Shown: in pieces, positions 17,144-24,960 of the stretch
Position numbering within the stretch: the stretch's first letter is position 1
How the letters are laid out: each line of letters starts with the position of its first letter
Origin: Candidatus Chloroploca sp. Khr17
GTDB taxonomy: Bacteria; Chloroflexota; Chloroflexia; Chloroflexales; Chloroflexaceae
Reading direction: 5' to 3'
Assembly: GCF_004138165.1 (NCBI RefSeq)
Contig: NZ_RYFF01000012.1
Location: 1 to 64,000, forward strand
Length of the DNA: 64,000 nucleotides
Made by a program: the position numbers and the translations under genes
The notes under the pieces: generated by a model
What the model saw: only the letters and a program-made list of their open reading frames with translations
Told to the model about the DNA's origin: nothing
Database searches by the model: none

Positions 17144-18338
17144 ATGTGTCAGCCCCGTGTGTACGTGGCCCCTTGAAATGGGCGTGGTTGCGGGCCAGGG
17201 TGAGGCTAGCCGGCCCGATCGCCGCCAGGGTCAGGCAGAGTAGTAGTGGCGGAGCCCATGCAAGCCGTAAGAGGCGCCAGTCGCCGGTCAAGGCGGCGGC
17301 CTCGCCGGCCAGGGCCGCGCGGCGCAGTAAGAGCCAGGCGACGAAGAGAGCCCACAGGCGCGGCAAAGTTTTGCGCGCTGCTGGCGGCCCCCAAAGAGCC
17401 GCGCCGCAGGCCAGCAGGGTTAGTCCCAGACTGAACCAGCCAAGCACATAAATGTACAGGTTTGTCACGGCACGCAGCGGAGTCCCGAGGAACACGCTGC
17501 GTAGGCGGAACAGCGAGGCCAGGTGGGCCCGCCGCCAGCGTACCTCATTTCGCCAGTACTCGGCTAAAGTTGCGGGGCGCTCGGTGTAAACAATAGCCTC
17601 GGGACACACAGCCCGCGTGACGCCTCGCGCAGCAAGCCGTGCGTCAAGATCCCAATCGACGCCGACCAGCACCTCCTCAGGAAAACCGCCCAGTTCATCA
17701 ATCACGCTGCGGGCGACCGCGATGCTTCCGCTACCCTGAAGTGTAACAGCACCGTGAATACCGCGGGCGACAAGTAGATCGAGTTGCTCAGTTTGCGACA
17801 CCGCTGTGGACCGAAGTGGCACGGGGTGCCCGGTGCTGGCCATGACCTTATGCCCGATCGGCGCGACTAGTGCGTGGAGCCAGCCCGGCGCAACCTGGGA
17901 GTCGGCATCGAGCACAACTATCACTTCGCCGCAGGCGAGGGCCAGGCCCTGGTTGAGCGCGGCGTTCTTCCCCCGTGGCTGCTGCTCCAGCACCCGGCAC
18001 TGCTTCAGGCTCCCGCCGAGCGCCAGTGCCTCGGCGTAGGTGCCGTCCGGGCCACCCGCCACGATGATAACCTCCCAGTCGGGGTAGTCGACCGCGCGCA
18101 GGCTGTGCACGCAGCGATCGAGGATGCCGCGCTCGCGCCATGCCGGCACCAGAACCGACACCGATGGCCAGCACTCGTGCGCCGGAGCGGGTAACACAGC
18201 ACCTGCATTCCAGCGTGCGATCCTGCCCCGGCCTACCGCCGCGAGCCAGGTGGCCAAGATATGAACCCCTGCTAGCAGCACACCTGCCAGCTGCCATCGG
18301 TTACGGTTTGCTATCACTCTTGCTAAACCGATTGTCAT
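17133..18338 (-). CDS. Membrane glycosyltransferase family 2
   Basis: An inverting GT-A enzyme of 401 residues. After an N-terminal helix (about 15-35) the catalytic domain shows SVSVLVPAWRERGILDRCVHSL, a VLDADSQ DxD site for metal and nucleotide-sugar, VGVDWDLDARLAARG as the acceptor-side acidic site, and EVRWRRAHL in place of the QxxRW motif of processive enzymes. Three or four C-terminal helices anchor it. This layout suits a transferase extending a lipid-linked chain at the inner face of the membrane. The ATG at 18338 overlaps the upstream methyltransferase stop (ATGA). Confidence 0.85.
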   Translation of the reverse strand: MTIGLARVIANRNRWQLAGVLLAGVHILATWLAAVGRGRIARWNAGAVLPAPAHECWPSVSVLVPAWRERGILDRCVHSLRAVDYPDWEVIIVAGGPDGTYAEALALGGSLKQCRVLEQQPRGKNAALNQGLALACGEVIVVLDADSQVAPGWLHALVAPIGHKVMASTGHPVPLRSTAVSQTEQLDLLVARGIHGAVTLQGSGSIAVARSVIDELGGFPEEVLVGVDWDLDARLAARGVTRAVCPEAIVYTERPATLAEYWRNEVRWRRAHLASLFRLRSVFLGTPLRAVTNLYIYVLGWFSLGLTLLACGAALWGPPAARKTLPRLWALFVAWLLLRRAALAGEAAALTGDWRLLRLAWAPPLLLCLTLAAIGPASLTLARNHAHFKGPRTHGADTYGR

Positions 18339-19081
18339 CTGCGTAGCTTCACGACTAGCTCATCACAAAGGGTTGGATAGGCGGCATATACGGCATAATC
18401 GACCCATTGGCTCAGGTGGCCCACTATTCCCTGAGGCGCACTAGAGAGAATTTGTCCGCCCAGACATTCGACACGAAGCCCATATTTTTCAGGCAGTTCG
18501 CGCATCGCGCGTGGGGAAAAGATTCGAATATGACCTGACGGAACACCATCTAGAGCGTAGGGATTGCCCACTCGATAGTTCGTACTTACTTCCGTCATAA
18601 ACGGCTGCCAGCCAAACAAGAGCACAATGCGATTTCGCCAAGACGCCAAATTTGGAGTCGTTAATACAGCATATCCCCCAGGCCTTAATAATCGACTGAT
18701 TTCCTGTAGAAGATAATCTGGCGAAAAGAGATGTTCGATAACATCACCAACAAAAATAAAATCGAACGTGCGGTCGTTAAACGGAAGCGGTGTTGTGGCA
18801 TTGAGATCGACATTAATTGCACTTATTCCGCGGGCCATCGCCTGCTGGAGTCGCTCGCGAAGAAAGTCGACGCCATACACTATTTCAGATCTAAGATAAC
18901 CTGCGATCATGGCTGTTTTAGTTCCATCATAACAACCGATATCGAGAAAAGAATCGCTCTGCCCTGGCTCTAGGAGGGTAAGGAGGCTATGGACACGCCG
19001 TTTATCGCTGGTGCTAGAGTGGCGACTACTATCAGCGAATTCGTAGAAAGCAGCAATAGAGTTATTCTGACCGATGCTCAT
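18335..19081 (-). CDS. Class I SAM-dependent methyltransferase
   Basis: A soluble methyltransferase of 248 residues. Motif I is FLDIGCYDGTKTAMIAGYL (about 45-63), followed by VYGVDF for the acidic residue that binds the ribose. The post-motif DFIFVGDVIEHLFSPDYLLQEISRLLRPGGYAVLTTPN is typical of Methyltransf_11/UbiE-like enzymes in glycan clusters. It may methylate a sugar in the surface polymer. Base composition is visibly lower in GC than the genes after it. It starts the ATGA-coupled chain that runs on to the GT2. The 226 bases upstream (19082-19307) hold no recognisable gene and probably carry the promoter. Confidence 0.85.
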   Translation of the reverse strand: MSIGQNNSIAAFYEFADSSRHSSTSDKRRVHSLLTLLEPGQSDSFLDIGCYDGTKTAMIAGYLRSEIVYGVDFLRERLQQAMARGISAINVDLNATTPLPFNDRTFDFIFVGDVIEHLFSPDYLLQEISRLLRPGGYAVLTTPNLASWRNRIVLLFGWQPFMTEVSTNYRVGNPYALDGVPSGHIRIFSPRAMRELPEKYGLRVECLGGQILSSAPQGIVGHLSQWVDYAVYAAYPTLCDELVVKLRR

Positions 19082-19307
19082 CGCATCCTCCTCGGCTTCA
19101 ACTGTAGACCTAAAGGCAGCCTATCCGAATTGTTCGGTGCAAGAACCAATGATGGATATAAGAGGCCTTTTTGACTCTCAAGTACACACGAAATCTAACA
19201 GAAACCATGCGTCATTTGGGCTGTAATCGCCCAACTCGTAGCTTCCATGGATCTGTTGTTACCTGCAAAACAACTCGATGCGACGCTTTTCACTGTGAAG
19301 GAGTACT

Positions 19308-20048
19308 TCAAAGCAGGTGGATATCGCAGTTAGCATTCCCCTGTAGTAAGTCCTCATACTGTGCGGCAAGCCGCTTGATATCATAGGCCGCAATTTGCGA
19401 TGGTCTCTTTCGGGGAAGCTTTAAGGCTTCCTTAATTCCTGTCGCAAAGGAGGCGGCATTCCCGGCGACACAAACGGTGTTGGAGAAATCCATACGACGA
19501 ACCTCTTCGAGGCCTGTGCAGACAACGGGTATTCCTGAAGCCGAATACATGAGTAGGCGCATAGGGCTGCGTGCCTCGTCCATTGGGCTTCGCATATAGA
19601 CGCACAACCCGGCATCAAACTGTGCAACCAGCTTTGGTGCCTCTGAGAACGGTACATATCCTACAAATCTCACATTCGAGATACTCTCTTTACGCACTAT
19701 TTGCTGTGCCCTTGGCAGCGCTGAGCCACGCCCGGCAATGAGCACAGTCACCTCGCTGTCAGCCAATAACCTGGCTATCTGGAGCAAAATATCAATCTCC
19801 GCCGGATTATCGTAGTTCGCGAGGGTCCCCACAACTGGGCCCCGCACGCCTAGCCGCGCTCGCAATGCGGTACTCGTCGCCGGCGCGTACTGATCTAGTT
19901 CAATGCCATTGGGAATAAGCTGAATCGGGGCGCAGGTGCCGAGGGTCCTGGCCTTATCGACGAGAACCGATCTTGCCGCGACACTGGCAGAGATGTTTGG
20001 TATTGTACTAGTATAAGTATGGTGTGCAAACGCAGGAAAATACTTCAT
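19308..20048 (-). pseudogene. Truncated GT4 glycosyltransferase (C-terminal half)
   Basis: A 246-residue frame covering only the nucleotide-sugar-binding half of a GT-B enzyme. It aligns along its length with the C-terminal two thirds of the neighbour at 20064-21218: PIQLIPNGIEL against PIVHIPNGVSL, VRFVGYVPFSEAPKLV against LHFTGYVPQEQAPAVI, and SPMRLLMYSASGIPVVCTGLEEVRRMDF against the same block there. The N-terminal acceptor domain is missing. The first about 20 residues before the homology look like residue from the lost domain (FPAFAHHTYTSTIPNISASVAARS). It is most likely a decayed tandem duplicate. It could still make a stable fragment, but it should not be an active transferase. Confidence 0.65.
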
Positions 20049-20063
20049 GCCAGTTCCTTGGCC

Positions 20064-21218
20064 TTACTCTTCACCCAGATTAAGGTGACAATACTCTCCT
20101 TGGAGAACCATTTCATACTTCATGGCGAGCTTATGTAAATCGTAGGCCTCAATCTCACGTGTTCGCTGGCGCGGAAGCATCAACGCCAGCTTGATACCGT
20201 CTATTAATGAGGCTGCATCCTCCTCCACAAGGACGACGTTCGGAAAGTTCATTCTGCGCACTTCTTCAAGATCAGTGCAGACAACAGGAATTCCTGCCGC
20301 AGAGTACATGAGAAGACGCATAGGGCTACTCACATTTGCGCCTTTGGTCTTACTGTAGGGGCATAGGCCGACATCGAATGATTGGATCACGGCTGGGGCT
20401 TGCTCTTGAGGAACATAACCGGTGAAGTGGAGATTCTTGAGTCCATATTGTTGTACGCGTTCTTTAGCCTTCTCCAATGCCTTGCCTCGACCAGCGATGA
20501 CAAACGTGATGTGCTCACTTTGGAACGCTCGTGCTGCGCAAATAACCTTCTCTAGCTCAACAATTTTGTCATGATTACCAAGAACCCCAATGACTCTCTT
20601 GCCGTCCAACCTCTTTTGGGATTGATCTAACCCCCCTTCATTGCTGTCAAATAGAGGAAGACTGACCCCATTAGGAATATGCACGATTGGCCCCCGGGCG
20701 CCTTGCTGCCGAGCTCTGTCACCGAGTGCCTTACTAATGACAACGACACAATCGGCACGCCGTAAATATTCCTGCTCGGTCTGCTCAATTTCGTCTGCAT
20801 ACACTTTGTTTAAGCCATAGCTTCGCCAGTATCCGGGGTTGTCGTCGAACATATCAAAAACCAGTCTAGGTACATTGGGAGGTGGAAGAACAAAAGTTCC
20901 AACTACAGCATCAATTTTGTTCTTCAAAATGATGCGTTGTACATAACGTTGAAAGATCGCCGTATTAAAGCGCCGAAGTGCCCTAAAAAACAGCGCCGGT
21001 GACACGCGCGGGATGCCGTGGACTATTACATTTCCATCCCTCCTACAGCGATACGTAAAGTTGCGCAAATAACGCGCAGAGAAATAATCGTTGAGTGATG
21101 TAAAATCTGCGACCCAATCTGTAACATGGACGTCGTGGTTCTCTGACAGGGCTCGACAAAAGACTTGGGCGCGCTGAGGAATGTGCCACGCAGTGTGTGG
21201 AATCCAGAGAATTTTCAT
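20064..21218 (-). CDS. Glycosyltransferase family 4-like protein
   Basis: A complete GT-B protein of 384 residues. The N-terminal domain starts MKILWIPHTAWHIPQRAQVF; the linker FDMFDDNPGYWRSYG resembles the GT4 group that scans for a DDNP-type loop. The C-terminal domain has VIGVLGNHDKIVELEKVI, FTGYVPQEQAPAVIQSFDVGLCPY and MRLLMYSAAGIPVVCTDLEEVRRMNF. The usual E-x7-E pair is not well conserved. The start at 21218 is set by homology with the remnant at 21396-21443, which begins MRILWISHTGWHIPQQ. It lies in lower-GC DNA next to a truncated paralogue, which points to duplication and rearrangement at this site. Confidence 0.82.
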   Translation of the reverse strand: MKILWIPHTAWHIPQRAQVFCRALSENHDVHVTDWVADFTSLNDYFSARYLRNFTYRCRRDGNVIVHGIPRVSPALFFRALRRFNTAIFQRYVQRIILKNKIDAVVGTFVLPPPNVPRLVFDMFDDNPGYWRSYGLNKVYADEIEQTEQEYLRRADCVVVISKALGDRARQQGARGPIVHIPNGVSLPLFDSNEGGLDQSQKRLDGKRVIGVLGNHDKIVELEKVICAARAFQSEHITFVIAGRGKALEKAKERVQQYGLKNLHFTGYVPQEQAPAVIQSFDVGLCPYSKTKGANVSSPMRLLMYSAAGIPVVCTDLEEVRRMNFPNVVLVEEDAASLIDGIKLALMLPRQRTREIEAYDLHKLAMKYEMVLQGEYCHLNLGEE

Positions 21219-21292
21219 AGTGCTTGGCTCATCAGTAATCAATGTGCAAGACCGACCGCACGATACTCTGCTGGCTATACCTCAATTAAGCG

Positions 21293-21313
21293 GGTCGTGG
21301 TCAGAACCGTACC
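21293..21313. repeat. 21-bp inverted repeat, left copy
   Basis: Exact reverse complement of 22432-22452; both contain GTGGTCAGAACCGTACC or its complement. The pair encloses 1,160 bp with a remnant glycosyltransferase start, a 14-bp-arm hairpin and a complete methyltransferase gene. Confidence 0.9.
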
Positions 21314-21354
21314 GTCGATTTTTCTGTGCTGCAGTTCACTATAGCACCAAACGA

Positions 21355-21391
21355 ACACCAGTAGCAGTACGGTTCCGACTGCTACTGGTGT
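21355..21391. repeat. Perfect 14-bp-arm hairpin
   Basis: Arms ACACCAGTAGCAGT (21355-21368) and its exact complement (21378-21391) flank a 9-nt loop acggttccg. There is no T-run. The hairpin sits exactly where the remnant glycosyltransferase frame loses homology, so it may mark an insertion or deletion junction. Confidence 0.8.
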
Positions 21392-21395
21392 GCAC

Positions 21396-21443
21396 CTGCT
21401 GTGGAATGTGCCATCCAGTGTGGGAGATCCACAAGATTCGCAT
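21396..21443 (-). pseudogene. 5' remnant of a GT4 gene (16 codons)
   Basis: The sixteen codons MRILWISHTGWHIPQQ match the first sixteen of the gene at 20064-21218 (MKILWIPHTAWHIPQR). After them the frame enters a hairpin and stops. It could be the missing front end of the truncated paralogue at 19308-20048, or a third copy. Confidence 0.75.
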
Positions 21444-21471
21444 TGAAAAATACTCTGTAGCGTGTTCTCTA

Positions 21472-22254
21472 TTAAGCGATACGTGAAGCAGATTCGTTCA
21501 AGAAACTATCTGTCTGACCAGGACTGCCAGGACTGCCAGGACGATAGGCTCGTATGCCAATGCCGCCGGGTCGACCAAGCATAAAGACTCGGTCAAGATA
21601 TGCAATGAGTGACAGAAGTATCCGCAGTGTTACACCTACGCCTCGGGCTCTTCCTATAACTGGCGGAACAAGGTTTAGAAGTTCACGTGCTATCGTTGAG
21701 AAGAAATAATAGAAGTAGTAACGTTCGACTTCTATTAGTCCGCTCTGCCAAAAAAGATCTGCGAATCGCTCAGGTGTATACTCACGCAAGTGATCATTGA
21801 AAGTAACCTTGCGGATATAGCTTGGGCGGTTATCTAACAATGTTGTTAGCACTGCGCTACCATTGGGATGTAGAGTCCTGGCAATTTCACGAATTACATT
21901 GGCATCATCAGGTATATGTTCAATGACGTCCACCGAAACGACTTGATCAAATATTTCATCACGAAATGGTAATTGTTCGCCTGATGCTACAATATAGTCA
22001 ACATTGTGCCGACCCTGCATCTCAGTATATGTGCGATTCTGATATGTGCGATCATATCCGATATCAACAGCCACGACATGTTGTGATGCCAGTGCTAAAT
22101 CGCTTGTCCAGGTGCCACCGCCACAGCCGATCTCAAGCAAGCGGGCGTTACCGGTGTTATTGCGTAGTACAAAGCGTGAGCGTGCAGCCCAATAAACGCT
22201 CATTGTGCGGTCAAGGAAGTGACGCAGGGTGAGCGTTATGCTTTTCACTGCCAT
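21472..22254 (-). CDS. Class I SAM-dependent methyltransferase
   Basis: A 260-residue methyltransferase. Motif I is LLEIGCGGGTWTSDLA, followed by VVAVDIGYD and VDYIVASGEQLPFRDEIFDQVVSVDVIEHIPDD. The C-terminal part is hydrophobic (FYYFFSTIARELLNLVPPVIG and a second segment near 225), suggesting membrane association and a lipid-linked substrate. The tail contains a 9-bp tandem repeat coding Ser-Pro-Gly units near 21515-21541. The ATG at 22254 has AAAGGAGA 8 nt upstream, far better than the earlier in-frame ATG. It is the only complete gene between the two 21-bp inverted repeats, so it may have arrived as a cassette. Confidence 0.83.
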   Translation of the reverse strand: MAVKSITLTLRHFLDRTMSVYWAARSRFVLRNNTGNARLLEIGCGGGTWTSDLALASQHVVAVDIGYDRTYQNRTYTEMQGRHNVDYIVASGEQLPFRDEIFDQVVSVDVIEHIPDDANVIREIARTLHPNGSAVLTTLLDNRPSYIRKVTFNDHLREYTPERFADLFWQSGLIEVERYYFYYFFSTIARELLNLVPPVIGRARGVGVTLRILLSLIAYLDRVFMLGRPGGIGIRAYRPGSPGSPGQTDSFLNESASRIA

Positions 22255-22431
22255 AGCTGGTTCTCCTTTCCTTCCCAAAAGTAATTAGGATGGTATCACT
22301 GCTTTTGGTCGTGCTTGAGTGACAGTAGATTACACATTGGCAAGCATTGGCGACGGCTCGCGGTTACTCGAAAGCTTGTAGCTGAAGGTTCTACGTTAGG
22401 ACTCGCTACTGCCCTGAGTGACCCCGAGAGT

Positions 22432-22452
22432 GGTACGGTTCTGACCACGACC
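22432..22452. repeat. 21-bp inverted repeat, right copy
   Basis: Exact reverse complement of 21293-21313. It lies 2 nt beyond the stop codon of the GT4 gene at 22455-23609. Both copies have AATT close to their outer edges. Confidence 0.9.
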
Positions 22453-22454
22453 AA

Positions 22455-23609
22455 TTAGGCGACTAGTGCAGCCTGCTTCTGAAGCAGTGAGTCATATAGC
22501 GCGAGCAGCCGCTCGCCAACCTTGCGCCAGGTATAGTGCTCGACGATACGCTGCCAGCTGCGTCGGCCCATCGCCAGACGCAAGGCTTCATCGCGCACCA
22601 ACAGCGCGAGCCGCCCGACTAGATCGGCGCAATCGCTGGGATCGACCAGAAAGCCCGTCTCGCCGTCCTTGACCAGCGTACGTACCCCTGGGATATTGCC
22701 CGCGAGCACTGGCTTACCCGTGGCCATCCCTTCGGCAATAGCCAGCCCGAACGACTCGGGCGGGCGCGACGGCATAACGACTATGTCGCAGGCCGCGTAG
22801 TAGGCTGGCAGCCGGTCATGCGGGATGCGACCGGCGAAGATCACCTGCCCGCCAATACCAAGGCTGCGGGCACAATCCGCGTAGGTTTCTCGCAGTTCGC
22901 CATCGCCGGCCACGAGCAGCCTGAGCGAGTTGTCGCTCAGGGTGGCCAGCGCCTCGAGTACTAGCAAGAGCCCCTTGCGCACGTGGGCCCGGTCGAGGTT
23001 GCTCACAAAGAGCAGCACTGTCGCGTCACGCGGGATCTGGTATTGCTCGCGCACTGCCATACCGTCGACCTCTGGGTGGAATCGCGCAGTGTCGACCCCG
23101 TTGCCAATCTCGACCACGTCACCATCGCGCTCGCGGAAGATCGTTGACCCAAAGTGTGTTGAAGCCGCGTGATCATGCGAAACTACCGCAATCTTTGCGG
23201 CGCTACGCAGGATAAGGGGTGCGTTGAGTCTGTTATAGCCAAAAAAGGCGGGCCGCCTGATGCCGCTCCCGATCAGGTCGTTGTGATAGGTTACGACGAG
23301 CGGCGTTCTGGTGGCGGCCGCCCGCGCTAGCACCAGTTCTGCCCCGAAGATGAATGGGTAGTGCAGATGGAAGATGTCGGTCTTGCCGGCTGTGAGCAGG
23401 CCGGGGGTCAGGACCGCCTTCTCGACCTTGAGCCAGCATGGCGCGAAGCGGTAGTAATTGAGCTGCCGGTCGCCGTCGGTCAAGTGCCACGCGGGCGCAT
23501 AAACCGTCGTCTCGCAGCCGAGTGCGCGCAGAGCCTGCGCGTTGTAGAAACAGGCGGTGCCCGTCCCTTCCCTATATGGCGGGTGAGCGACGATATGGGT
23601 TACGTGCAT
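22455..23609 (-). CDS. Glycosyltransferase family 4 (GT-B)
   Basis: A GT-B glycosyltransferase of 384 residues. Visible parts are the acceptor loop HPPYREGTGTACFYNAQALRALG, the hinge-side VVEIGNGVDTARFHP, VSNLDRAHVRKGLLLVLEAL, GRIPHDRLPAYYAACDIVVMPSRPPESFGLAIAEGMATGKPVLAG with the E-x7-E pair, and GETGFLVDPSD. The start at 23609 overlaps the end of the next GT4 gene upstream by 10 nt and gives the standard MHVTHIV opening; the 40-residue upstream extension is rejected. GC content is high again, unlike the DNA just downstream. It forms a coupled pair with the gene before it. Confidence 0.9.
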   Translation of the reverse strand: MHVTHIVAHPPYREGTGTACFYNAQALRALGCETTVYAPAWHLTDGDRQLNYYRFAPCWLKVEKAVLTPGLLTAGKTDIFHLHYPFIFGAELVLARAAATRTPLVVTYHNDLIGSGIRRPAFFGYNRLNAPLILRSAAKIAVVSHDHAASTHFGSTIFRERDGDVVEIGNGVDTARFHPEVDGMAVREQYQIPRDATVLLFVSNLDRAHVRKGLLLVLEALATLSDNSLRLLVAGDGELRETYADCARSLGIGGQVIFAGRIPHDRLPAYYAACDIVVMPSRPPESFGLAIAEGMATGKPVLAGNIPGVRTLVKDGETGFLVDPSDCADLVGRLALLVRDEALRLAMGRRSWQRIVEHYTWRKVGERLLALYDSLLQKQAALVA

Positions 23610-24736
23610 GGCGCAATTAGTTCCTTGTATAGCGCTTCGTAGGACGAGACCATAGCCTGCCAGGTGAAGGCTTTGGGCGGAGTATCGTGGTCGAACTGCC
23701 CGCGGAAGGCGCGGACGACACCCTGGCATAGCGCCTCGGCGCTGCCGGGCTCAACTAGGATGTGGCGCCCCGAGACAACTTCGGGGATCGCGCCAGCACG
23801 GGTCGCAACGACGGGCACGCCAAGGGCGCACGCCTCCGCGGTGGTCAATCCAAAGCCCTCGGTGAGCGAGGGGATGACTACGCAGTTTGCATCAAGCAGG
23901 TAGCGAACCAACTGGGCTCGATCAGGCGCCGAGGGAATGAGATGGATGCTTGCTTGTGCGCGAGCCTGCTCGACCAGCCGGAGTATCCGCTCGTACTGCG
24001 CCCGCGGCTCCTGCGCGAGCACGAGCACGAGACGCGCCTGGGGGATTGCGGCCTGGATCGCCGGCGCGGCTCGCACTAAATAGTCCACACCTTTTGTGGC
24101 GCCGGGGCGCCCGAAGTAGACGTACACAAAGTCATTGTCTGCCGCCGCTACAAACTCGCGCAGTTTACCATCGGGGTTATGGCGCTCATAGAAGATCTTG
24201 TGGGTACCAGGATATATCACCCGGGTTCGCCTGGCGGCAACACCTGCCCGCAGCAGGTCGGTGTAGGTCGCGCGCGAGATGGCGACGTGGCGGTCGTAGG
24301 GGAAGGTACAGATCAGGTGCTCGACGCCGCGGAAGAACAGAGCCTTGAGCCTGTGGTGCTCAGCCAGATGCCAGCGCCTGCCCAGTACCTCGTAGCAGGT
24401 GAAGACGACGGGTCGGCCGGCAAGTTTTGTCGCCAGGTAGGCCGGAATCGCGATGTTGTTGGATGCCGTGTGCATTAGATCGTAGCTGCGCATCCTGCGG
24501 GCCACGGCGGGCACGCTCAGAAGTCCAAAGAAGTAGCGGTCGCCGAGTTTTGGAACAGAAACGCGTTCCACTTCAACACCGTTGATTCGCTCACTCTGCT
24601 GAGTTCCTGGAAGCCTAGTGGTAATGACCCGTACGCGATGGCCTCGATTGGCGAGGCCTTCAGTCAGATGCTGTACCACGTTTTCGGCACCACCAATGTA
24701 AGGATAATAGTAAGAGATCACAAAGAGAATTTTCAT
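23600..24736 (-). CDS. Glycosyltransferase family 4 (GT-B)
   Basis: A GT-B glycosyltransferase of 378 residues with the canonical opening MKILFVISYYYPYIGGAENVVQHLTEGLANRGHRVRVIT, where GGAE forms the donor-binding glycine loop. Further motifs are VIYPGTHKIFY, VYFGRPGATKGVDYLVRAAPAI, and TEGFGLTTAEACALGVPVVATRAGAIPEVV with E-x7-E. It is the first gene of a two-gene transcription unit. Directly upstream is a MITE-like element (24781-24921) that must now lie within or beside its promoter. Confidence 0.92.
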   Translation of the reverse strand: MKILFVISYYYPYIGGAENVVQHLTEGLANRGHRVRVITTRLPGTQQSERINGVEVERVSVPKLGDRYFFGLLSVPAVARRMRSYDLMHTASNNIAIPAYLATKLAGRPVVFTCYEVLGRRWHLAEHHRLKALFFRGVEHLICTFPYDRHVAISRATYTDLLRAGVAARRTRVIYPGTHKIFYERHNPDGKLREFVAAADNDFVYVYFGRPGATKGVDYLVRAAPAIQAAIPQARLVLVLAQEPRAQYERILRLVEQARAQASIHLIPSAPDRAQLVRYLLDANCVVIPSLTEGFGLTTAEACALGVPVVATRAGAIPEVVSGRHILVEPGSAEALCQGVVRAFRGQFDHDTPPKAFTWQAMVSSYEALYKELIAPCT

Positions 24737-24780
24737 GTCGTTAATTCTGAATCTCCTTCCGCAATTGCACCACGATCAGG

Positions 24781-24921
24781 TATAGTGAACCCAAGAAACT
24801 GGCTCTGGCGCACGTTGCGTGATCGTAACTTGGCCGACCGCATTCTGATGCGGTGTGGTCACAGCAAAACAGGCATATTTCACGCAAGTTGCGCCAGAGC
24901 CTTGACATGGGATCCACTATA
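24781..24921. mobile_element. MITE-like element, 141 bp with 42-bp inverted ends
   Basis: Arms 24781-24822 and 24880-24921 match at 31 of 42 positions as inverted repeats, with the inner GCTCTGGCGCA and TTGCGTGA blocks identical. The ends read TATAGTG and CACTATA, consistent with a TA target duplication of the IS630/Tc1 group. A small inner hairpin CCGCAT-TCTG-ATGCGG lies near 24838-24853. It is too short for a protein, so it would be a non-autonomous element. Confidence 0.75.
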
Positions 24922-24960
24922 AGTGGCGGCTGTTGTAGCTCACCACGATCACGCTGGTGC

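Noticed and set aside
23950-24348. 132-residue plus-strand frame
   Set aside because: Antisense to a GT4 gene with clear E-x7-E and glycine-loop motifs.
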